NCBI GenBank assembly: GCA_025267735.1
Contig: CM046293.1
Coordinates: 11,246,560 to 11,310,559, forward strand
Length of the DNA: 64,000 nt
Origin: Mactra quadrangularis
Taxonomy: Eukaryota; Mollusca; Bivalvia; Venerida; Mactridae
Reading direction: 5' to 3'
The notes beneath the pieces were generated by a model. It had not been told where the DNA came from. It saw nothing but the letters and a program-made list of their open reading frames with translations, and did no database searches. Each line of letters starts with the position of its first letter. The stretch's first letter is position 1. The position numbers were made by a program, and so were the translations under genes. Of the stretch, positions 23,200-35,100 are shown in pieces.

Positions 23200-26108
23200 A
23201 TGGAGAAGGATACAAGTTGTCCCAATGTTGGGACTGTTAGTGATTCAGATAAGACTGAAAAAGATCAAGTGTCAAATGATGATGCAGCCTGTCCTACCTG
23301 TGTTACTGATAGTGTTATCATAATCAGCTCAGAAAGTGTATGTACGAGTGCCAGTGGTAGTGATAAGGTCGAGAGTAAATCTCAAATTGAAAATGTAGAA
23401 TTGTCTACTTCAAACACCGAGGAAAAACTTGCATCATTACAGGCGATGAAAGAAGCTGCTTTAAAACTTTTAGATCAAGTGGCATCTGATATTCATGTTA
23501 CATCTGAAGTTAGTGAAGACCATGAAGTCTTGACTGAAAGTCTGTTGAATTCAGATAATAATAGTGTAGTAGGAAATGCCAGTTTACCTTCAGACAATGG
23601 TTGTGTTATTCATATCAGTAATAACACAAATGAACAAAATTCACATAAATCTCAAAATGTAGATAGCATTGGTGATCATGTTCACATACAAAATGTTGAA
23701 TCGTCCTTGGAATCAGAATCTCCACAAATTGAGGCATTCAGCTCTGAGTCGGGTCAGAAACATACCCAACCCTCTGTAGAACCTGGTCTGAACATTTCTA
23801 AACAATATCAATATGTTGCAGTTCCTTTTAGTTCTACATCAGTTAATCAGTTAGCAGACCTCTTTACCACAGTAGAGCCTGATCCAGACATTCATGACGA
23901 AGGGCCAGTTGCTAAGAAACAGAAATTAACAACGATAACAGACACTGTTGAGGAAATAAAGAACCCCAACTCTGAAGATGTTAACACTGTGACAGACACT
24001 CCAGAATTCTCCATAATTTCAGAAAGGTTTAATTGTTTAATTTTATTTTTTATTAACTCATTGAATTAAGCAAACTTTGAAGTACTTGAGTCCTTGCTGT
24101 TAGGTTTTATGTTATGTCTCAAACTTAATTGTATTCTGCATCATCTTATTTTTAAAATTAGAAGAAATCATTACATATATGATTGCTACTTATAATAATA
24201 ATTGAATTGAAGAAATATGATGATATACTCATAAGTTTGTTCATCTTAAACAGTGAGAGTTGGGGAAAGATGGTTGTTGGACTAGAAATATTTTTATTAC
24301 AATTCAGGTTAGTATGTGGTTTTGTCATGGAGGAAACTTCATCCTTATTGCTAATTGCCTGGAAACCAGTAAGCTGACTCAAAATGATTAGTCACTATCA
24401 TAAGTTAGTAAAACTAGTTTACAACTTAACTATGATTATACATCGTGAGTTGAACTTAAATTTTGTCTACAATATTTCTATTTCAGACCATGTGTTTATA
24501 AATTTAATGATTCACCGAGACAATTGACTGGTGCATGGAAGAGTTTTGATGATATCTACCAGAAAAATTATCTCAGAGGATGTAAATGGTAATCTTAGTT
24601 TATTGTTTACCAGAGCAAAACTAATGTACACTTTTCTTCATTTACATGCAGTTGGACTGGTTTTGCACTAACATATTTGGAGAAGAAAAGCTGAGTACCG
24701 GGCCAGCATGTTATAAAAAATCTTACAATAACTATAATACATAAACAGTTTACGACCAAAATAAGTTGTAAGAGTTTTGATAGTACAGGCCCCTGGTGCA
24801 GGGCTCAAATTCACAAAATCCTGCTTTCATGTGAAGGCTAGTACAATTGAGTTAATTAATTGATATGAGTATGGCTAACAGAAATTATTTAAACTACTGT
24901 TTGATAAATTATTGTCTGAGCCACTTTGATTACTTCTCTGACCAATTAGTTATTACTAACATATTCAGATTAGAAACAACATGTTTATACTTTGAAGGAA
25001 ATAATATTGTGAATTAGTGGTGGGACATCGGCTGAAAATCGTAATCGATCATCAGTTGGAATCGGTTTCTGTTGTCGATGCGATTCTTCCTATTATAATC
25101 GATTCCTGATAAGTTTGCTTCTGCGTGCATGTTTTACTGTGAATCCTTACAAAATTCTTCTATGTACTATGGATTAGGAAAATTTTTATCTTTAGTCAAA
25201 TGTATCAAAAACCTAAGAAAAAATGAAAAGTCAAAGAAACTGATAAAAATAAATTATCGATTGCCTAGTTCTCTTGACTAGTATAGTAGCTGTATTTTTG
25301 GAACTTGAACTAGATATATCAGTGTCCAATACAAGTCAGACACAAATGGCATGTATCAAAACATTATAAATAACAGTTCATATACACGAAAATGTATTAT
25401 TGTCCTTAAATAGCATATCCTTCTTTCTAACCCATGATCGATTCTGATAAAGTTTAATCGATTATCAGAATCAGAAGCTTCCAACTAGTCGTTAATTGAT
25501 TATTCCCGATCATCGGTACAACACTATTGTGAATACAATCAGAATAAATAAACCAATTAAAAAAAATGAATGGCATTTTATAGTCCGAATTTTATAAACA
25601 AAATTTTCTGAAAGAAATTAGCAGTGCCCCTTGTGGGATTAGAACCCAGGACCTCTTGATCCATAAGCGCGTGTTAGGAATGCTGTGGCTAAGCAGACTC
25701 ATAGGCTAATAACCTATGAGAAGAATTGCTCCACAATTGTTCAAAATCTGTCCACAATCCATGTTATTGTTTATATTATATTATTACTGTTATTATATAC
25801 CACAGTTGTATAGTGCTCTTTTCATATTGAAAATATGTTAAAAACGCTTCACAATTATATGCATAATCTATAAATAAATGATAAAAATTATATCTTTACA
25901 ATATTTTAATCTCAGGGCTCCAGATGGTACATGTATACTTACAAACAGTAATGATAATTTATTGAAGATTTTTAATCTACCTGAAGAATTATATTACAAT
26001 GGTGGAGAAAATAAAATCATTCCTGAAATGGTAAATATTTATATTGCGATCGATCGATCGATCAATCAATCAATCGATAAATCAATTGATAAATCGATCG
26101 ATAAATTG

Positions 26109-26168
<60 letters not shown>

Positions 26169-29100
26169 GTCAATCATCAGATCCTAACTTTATTTTTCAT
26201 CTGCTATGGCATCCCACAAACTTACATTTGAATCTCAACAAAACCCTGTTTAGAGAATCGGTGTCCATGAGATTGCAGGCTTTTAGATCAGCCTTTACAT
26301 AGCCTGACCTTGTTTTTCTTGGATGCTCACGGGATATATGTCATTTAGATAACAGATGTTTTAGATGATTAAATGATGTAAGATTCTATTGAACATTGTG
26401 AAAAAATGTAACAGAAAGTTTTTGGAATTCATTGAATACTGTTAGTACTTAGGCGTTGTGAGTAGTGGGCTGTAAAGTTTGCTTCCAAGTACTTGTTCAG
26501 CTGACTTTATAATTTTTAACAGTAACCCCTGATCATTGAAATAACATTCACAGGTCACTTTAAACCACACTTTAACTTTTTTTAACCGTGTATTTTGTCC
26601 TGTTACAGAAACCAGTGGTAGAAATGAAGGAAGCTGATACTATTTATGATTTTTGTTGGTTTCCATTAATGTCTTCAACCCAACCTGACACTGCATGGTA
26701 AGTTAATAAACCCCTCTGATTTAAATACTCACCACAATATTTCTGTACTCATTATTGATAATCAAGTATTTAAATCAGCAGGGTTAATGTCTTTGACACA
26801 ACCAGACACAGCATGGTTAGTACATGTGTACTTAATTGTATTCTAGTGGATCATCAAGTACTGATTTTTGAAATAGTTTACATATTTGACCGCTTGAATT
26901 TCATATACCCTCTCCAGAGATAGGGGCTTGTCATAGGTGCCATTGCTAGAGGGAGGTTATTCTACAGTACCAACCAAAAGTTTGGAGACATTTTCACTTT
27001 GTCAGCCTACTACATAGGTTTTATCAAAAATATGATTACCATCTATTTTGAAATGATTTTTAGTTTAGCTTATTATTTTGTTATGGTACTATTTGTAGTT
27101 GAAACTATCAAAGTAGCTTAATTTCTATGTTATAAAAAAGAATTGCATTGAACTTGGTTTTGGAGGCTTTATGATATCAGATGCTGAATCTTATAAATGT
27201 GGTGCATTCTCAAAAATGTTTTCATTTTATCACCAACCATACTCAATATATCAAAAATTGTTGTTCTAACAAAATACCATCATTGAAATTCAATAAGTTT
27301 ATTTCAATTTCTTTGTCTCCAAATTTTTGGTGGGTACTGTATATATTACAGTCATTGCCTTAACCTACTAGCCTCAAACCTGTAACTAGTGAAAATAGCT
27401 GATTTTACGTAGTCAGACTGTTGATAATATTGATGTTTAGATAGTGTTGAAGAGAAATGAGGGTAATGAGTTGACAATTGTAGGAGCATTTGAACCCAGG
27501 TCGATAAAGCAATTGGTAGCAAGCCAGTATTTGGAATCTCGTGTTCTAAAGGGGGAACGGGGTCGAATCCCACCCAGGGAGGTTATTACCTTCCATGAAA
27601 ATTTGACAATAATGTCAGTTTTCCTCCATTGATTAGATAATATGAAAAAGTTTCCAGCCTTGTGGAAGGGTAGGTGAGTACTGGTTATAGGTAAGGGTCC
27701 AGGAAAGCTAGGTAAGGTGCGCTGGACACCGTAAAATTACCTAAATTGTGTTGACACTGTGTTTAACCTAGTAAAAGAAAGAAAAAGGAGCAGTTGACCA
27801 GTGTAAGGACATGCACATATAGGGATGGAGAGGTCCCAGGTTTGAACCTTACTGGTGATACTGCTAATTTCCTTGAGCAAGAAATTTACCTACATTTGTT
27901 CCACTCCACCAAGGTGTAAAAGGGTACTGTGAGGGTCAACTGCTTAAAGGTGATTTCAATGATCTAGGGTTATCATACAAAATTGTAAAGATGGAGTTAC
28001 TAGGGGTTCACCATTGTTGGTGGTCAAGAGCACAGGGATTCCAAGCGATCACCAACCATATATACCTATGATATATATACAAGGGGTCCAACATCAAAAT
28101 TATGAAAATTAACCCTTATTTCACAGAAACGTGCAAAACTTCATTTTTACGAATATTCTCATCAGGTCTTCAAGTTTTGATTCAGAAGTATATATTATAG
28201 GTATATATGGTTGGTGATCCCTTGGAATCCCTGTGGTCAAGAGAGTAAAGAAAAGAAAAAGAAGGTGGCTGAACATGTATGTGGCAGCAGACTATAAACC
28301 CACACTTAAACTTTTTAACTTTTGTGTGTATGAATAATTTTATATTTCAGTTTATGTGTAACAAGTAAAGATACACCTGTACATTTATATGATGCTTTCA
28401 CTGGTGAATTAAGATGTAGTTATAGAGCTTATAATCATCTGGTATTATCTTACTTTTTATATAGTTGTTTTTTGGTTTTCTTATGACTAACCTCACCGAT
28501 ACTGGCATGTCCTTTTTGTGTAACTTTATAACTTGTAGTGATTGTTGACAGTTTTCAGGAATTTTAACTTGTTTCAGGAATTTTGCCAGTATTTACCTGT
28601 CATTTTAATGGGTAACTAATTTTTATAATCAGGAATAATGATATGAGCTGGGATAATTTTTATCAGCTTATATGGCTTGCATTTTGACAATCATAGGACA
28701 TATCATTGATTTTTTGCAGAGGTATAGCCCTTGGATAAAAGATTTTGTCAGCTATTTTCTCAGCTCCTATTGTCTGATTTGATTCAAACTTCATGACAAA
28801 GACCCATTGGGGGTTTTCATCACATTCAGTGATAGGTTGTAGTTTTTATTTCTATATAACGACTGTTGACTCATGTTTTTAATGCTCTACCATATTTATA
28901 TTTACCCAGGATGAAGTGGTAGCAGCACATTGTATCAACTTTAATCTAGATGGTAGTAAACTATTCTGTGGTTTTAATAAAATGATTAGAATATTTGATG
29001 TTACGAGACCTGGTAGAGATTTTATAAATAGACCAACATTTGGTAAGTGTATTATATCATTTATTCTTAGTTGTATACAAAACTAATATCTATAGATCAG

Positions 29101-32100
29101 TGGTGCTTTTTAGGCTACAACAAATTGATCATATGATCTATGGATTCGCTCGCACCTTAATTTTGACGGTTTTTCCAAAAAAAGAAATTTTTATTTCCTC
29201 CCTCGCTCATAAAAATTTGGTCAAACCGCCATATAAAGCAAGTGAATAAAGACTTTTTAAAAAAATTTTCTTCGCTCGCTTGCCCATTTTTTTTCCAGAA
29301 AAATCCATAGAACATATGATCAGTTTGTAGTGGCCTTACAAAAATTCTCACGAAAAAGTCTTCATCAGTTAATAGCAAGAAACATAAATAATACTGTCAT
29401 TTTGTTTACTTATCAATTCTAAATATTATAGAATTATGTAGAATTGTATATACCTTTTGAATATCATATCTTAGTAATGCTTATTATTCATCTGACTTTG
29501 AAGTGCTTATTATATGAAACTGACTTACGAAGATTTTTATGTAAGAATTTTTGTGAAAAGCACAACAGATCCTATTTTCTTACATTGTGTATAAAAAAAC
29601 TGTTAATAAAGTATGTCTTTGTAAGTACTAAGTTGCCAGTCTAGCTCAGTCAGTAGCACACAGGTCTACTGATCCAGGGGTTGTAGGTTTGAGACTTTGA
29701 TGGGTATGTTTTCATGCAACTTGGTCGTAAAAAAATTTCTATGGCCATTCTCCCTCATACCACTTATTGTCATTCATGTAAGGCAGTTGTCAGTCAACTG
29801 AAGGAAGTATGTGCCTAGTAACTGGTTAACAGCTTAATCCTGAGGTCTAGATCCAGGAATGGTGAGTAGTATGATTGAATTGACCCCCTTGATAATTATG
29901 ACCTATACAATGTGTTGCTAGGGTGTTAAACACCCCAACCCACCAAAACAATAAATAAAGACGGATTTAATATGACTTAAATCGGTTGCAAAAAAGCTTG
30001 ATTGTACTGGCCCTAAAAGCTTAATTTGAGATGAAAAAATGTCCTATATTAAGACTGTACATTATTAAGACCATTAATTTTGATGGTCCTTATAGTGGAA
30101 CTTTTTAGTACATGTATATTTATTATAAAATTTTCTCTCAATTGTTTTATATAGCTAAAGAAGGTCAGCGTGGTATTATATCATGTATAGATCACAGTCC
30201 TACTGAACTTGGTCTATATGCTGCTGGCTCATACTCCAGAACTAGTATGTATTCTTTATATAAACATTTGGTAAATTAGATATGGTAATTATGAGTCTAA
30301 AATTAGTTAGTTTAAGTTACCATATTTCAATTTATTTTGGAATTAAGAATTAATTAGTTACCATATTTGAATTTATTTGAGAATTAAAATAATTAAAGAT
30401 AATTCCATACAAATAATTTCAATTATGAAGTTTGTAGTTTGAAAAACAGGAACAAATTGTGACATTGAGATTTTATAGTAGTCTGAAGTCATATTCACTG
30501 GCTTACCTTTATACTTTAAACAATATGAACCCTGCACAGCACTGAATGTCTATTTTAAAGATATTTCTTGTATTAAAATTTGATTAAATTTGTTGTTTGA
30601 CATGCATGTAGTTATTCCCCTTTAATTAATAAATTGAGAAATATCCTTCTGTGCACTACTTTACTACCTAGGGCCATTCCACGAGGTGATTGCTAGCTAG
30701 CACTTATTGAAAGCGATTTTTTGTTGTATAAGAGGTCTACAGAACAGTTTGCTTCAAGCTAGCAAATCCAAGATGGCCACTTTCTCAAACAAAATGTTCA
30801 GAATTGTAAAAATGAAAAATATTTAAATCGATTATCACCATAATTATTCTATTTTACCACTTTGAAGAAATATATGCATTAAATGAAATATATATCTGTA
30901 TTCTTGAAAAAAAAGAAACACATTCCAACAGGGGACTGCCATTTTTAAATAAGCAGAAGTGTTCCAAATGATACAGCTAGCAAGAAAAAAACTTGCTACG
31001 TATCCCTAGCAATTCAATTTGCTTGATTGTAGCAAACGTTATAATGGAAATTGCTACATAGCTCTAGCTAGCAATCCCTTGTAGAACGTGCCCATAGTGA
31101 GAAAACCTGGCTCCTGTCACATGTTATATATGTATTTATGGTATGATATTTACATTTACAGTTGCTCTATACAATGAACCAGATGGATCTATGATATGTA
31201 TGTTTGAGGGACAACAAGGTGGTGTTACACAAGTTAAATTCTCACCAGATGGTACCAAGCTATATAGTGGTGGGCGTAGAGTAAGTTTACATTTGTTGCC
31301 AATCTGATTAAAACCTGATCTAAAATTCTCTGCTCACATTCTTGCTAATCTATTATCTGACAAGCTTGCAGTCACATTCAGAACACCTCAACCTTTCATG
31401 AATGAATAATCTTGGAAGGATTCAGAAGGGGCCTACCCTGGTGGCTTGGGATTTTACTACCTACGCGAGGTAAAGCACATAATGGTTATGCAAAATAGTT
31501 CTTGTAGTATGTACATGTACACAGATCTTTGGCAAAACATATTTCTGTGTTATATATTCAACCAAATTTTGTTCAACAATATCATTGAAATACAGACTAA
31601 AAAACGAAACATCACTCATGGCCTAAAAGATCATGTATTTGTTTACTTCAACACAGGTAGTTTCAAAATGGCGCCTAAATATGTCCGAGGTTATTCATAG
31701 CGAAAGGCCGAGGAGTTCCAAATGTTGCAGTCAAGGTTATATTTGGCTGACTTTCTCTAATTAGCTGGATTTTTCAACAAAAATTTGGCTTATAGTTTGG
31801 CGAAATCCGGCGTCTGGTGTCGTTAGCAATTGTGTTTAAGTTTTTTTCTTTGTCATATATTTCTGCCATTTATTGTCAGATCTTTACGAAACTTCGTACA
31901 ATGATAACATACCATATGATGAACAGAATTAGAAAGTAACCCTTAAATCTACTTGGCTTCATTATGGATTATTTCCCTTTGTAATTTTGCGTTCAAGTTT
32001 TTAATATGTTGAATATCTCTGTCATTTATGGTCAGATATTGATGAAAATCCGGCCTTAATGTGTTTTCCACATTACATTTCTTGTTAGAATCAAATTTCT

Positions 32101-35100
32101 ACCAATTATACAATTACAGCCTGTAAATAACACACAGTGTCGAAATACAAGGAACTTGGAAAAACTTTTTTTTATGATTCTAATGCTATTAATAGTGTTT
32201 AGTCTGCCTAAAAGCATTATTAAGCTCCTTTTTTACCCAGTTTACAAGTTTCACGAATGTTTTTATATGACAGGATAATGAAATCATATGTTGAGACATG
32301 AGAAATCCAGGTCATATATTGTTTACAAGTTTTATACTATATTATATAGGATAATGAAATCATATGTTGGGACATGAGAAATCCAGGTCATATATTGTTT
32401 ACAAGTTTTTACTATATTATATAGGATAATGAAATCATATGCTGGGACATGAGAAATCCAGGTCATATATTGTTTACAAGTTTTATACTATATTATATAG
32501 GATAATGAAATCATATGCTGGGACATGAGAAATCCAGGTCATATATTGTTTACAAGTTTTATACTATATTATATAGGATAATGAAATCATATGCTGGGAC
32601 ATGAGAAATCCAGGTCATATATTGTTTACAAGTTTTATCCTATATTATAGGATAATGAAATCATATGCTGGGACATGAGAAATCCAGGTCATATATTGTT
32701 TACAAGTTTTATACTATATTATATACAGGGTTCCCACGGTCAGGGAAAAGTCAGGGATAAATGATTTTTTTCAAGGTCAGTGAAAAGTCAGGGAATTCTG
32801 AAATTAGTCAGGGAAATTTGAAAAATAAGTAAAAGTCAGGGAAAAGTCAGGGAATTTAGTAAGAGAAGAATGCTGGTCAAACAGTAGGAAGAAAAATAAG
32901 TAAAAGCTAAGGCAGTTTCTTCCATTGTTTTGGGTATTTTATTTATAGTTATTATTATGAGTATCTTTATTATTCCTGTTAACATCTTACTCTAAAAATA
33001 TGCTTATGTCTGAAGATTTTGGATACAGTTACTAAGATATTCAGGGAGAAGCTGAAAGGGGTTTAAGTGTCCTTTGCCTTATTGCATTTTGCTTTTTAGG
33101 TAGAGCTTACATTACCTGTCTTATTGTTTTTGGTCAATTTTAGTTTACCATTGATTACTAATGTAATTATATTCAAGTAAAATGTGTGCCTGTTTTAGTC
33201 AATCCTCTAATGTATGTTTAAGAATGTACTATTGTACGATTATATTGAACTGTCCGATTGCAAAAATTAAAACGTCACATAACACGATATATTTAATGCT
33301 CTATTAATTTGGGTAGTTCAAGTAAGCATTGTTAGCCCATAACACTTTTGTATTCATATCTTATTTGGCAATATTTATCGTAGTTTGAGTGGTGAGACGG
33401 TCAGTCTACATATCTTTTAATCGTTGATTCGAATACCGATAGAAACTTATTTTTATCTCCTTTTCTTGTTTTAATCATGGTTGGATTGCGTAAAACACAT
33501 TGCCCCCGTGCATCATGAAACTTGTAAAAGCCTTTGTCATAGAGTTGATGGCATCTCTTTAAGTGATGATGACAATAGTTCAACCAACACTGCCTGTAAA
33601 ACTGAATGATTTTGACATTCTTAATTTTGTTTAAAAAAAAATATATTTGTATTTCCAAAAATTACTGAATAAAATAGATCTACAACAAATATCCAAAAAA
33701 AATCTTACAATACAAAGAACAAAAAAAGGACTTAGATTCAAACTCGCACTTCTTTGAAAAAAGGTGTTTCGTAGCACTGCACTTTAACTGTATGACTATT
33801 CAGCCAGATGAAGTGTCAGATTTTAGAATGGCATTGGATAATTCCATATTGCTCGATTCCCAAATAATACAACAGTAAACAATATGTGGAAGGATATAGC
33901 ATTGAACTATACATTTAGTGCTCAAAGATTGTGCAAATTTGACACTGTTACCGGTCAGGGAAAAATGATTTCGGTCAGGGAAAAATCAGGGAAAAGTCAG
34001 GGAATTTTGATGTCTCATTTTTGTGGGAACCCTGATATAGGATAATGAAATCATATGTTGGGACATGAGGAATCCAGGTCATATATTGTTTACAAGTTTT
34101 ATACTATATTATATAGGATAATGAAATCATATGTTGGGACATGAGAAATCCAGGTCATATATTGTTTACATTACAAAGATGTGTATCAACTAATCAAAGA
34201 ATATACTTTGATATTACAAGGTGAGTTTCATAAAGTATTATCAAATTATAATCAATGTACATGACATAGTGGGTGATTTTAATGAATCAATAAACATGTG
34301 CATATTTGTATGTATACCGTAGTTGACGTTTTTAGATATGTTCTTTCAGCAAAGTCTTGTTTATGTCTTTTTTCAGCTTATTTTTATGTCATATGCTTAA
34401 ATACACAATCATTCCAGTAAATTAAAAATATGTGTTGGCTGAACAGGAACTTTTTGACTATAACTTATGATAGTGCCTGCTGGTATTTTTTTGGTTAATC
34501 TTAATTTCATGACAAGTCTGTATTTTATGCCAACAACACACATCTTCACCTTTGATATTAAAATTTTACCCATTTTTATTGCCAGTTATTTCACTATCAT
34601 AGTAAAATATAGTAGTGAAATATACATAAAGAATTAACTGAAATCATGTTAGTGAATCATTCTTCAAGCCTAGTATATTTGTAGTGATATCATGACATGT
34701 TTGTTACATAAATTTGCAGCAAGCAATAGACAGTTTATTTTTATTACGTGGGGTTTCCCCTGAGTTAAGTAGTGGACCATCGTTGGTTATCCCATGATAC
34801 ATTTCTCGGCTATGCTGCGTTATGTACCATAGGCCATTGAGGCAGTTTCATTGGTTCTGCAAGGAAACCACTGCGGAAAACTAGCCAATGAAATTGTGTT
34901 TTATATCAAACATTTGGTTTACCATTCATAATGGCAACCTCTATGACTGATTTTCTGAAGTGAGTGAAGAAAATCCCAGTATGATGTCATTGTTGTTGAA
35001 GGGTATTTAATTGTAACCTGGGATTCCATTGGAAGAAGATTATTCTCCCCTGCTTCATGCTTATTCAAGGAAATGATATTTTTATTTATTTATTTATTGG

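Noticed and set aside
25878..26231. Frame with SINQSINQ repeats
   Set aside because: The first part is real WRAP53 exon 3; the rest is the ATCA microsatellite in the intron.
33401..33658. 85-aa minus-strand frame within the CAGGG element, possible transposase
   Set aside because: No DDE or zinc-finger motif is visible and it is too short; left unassigned.
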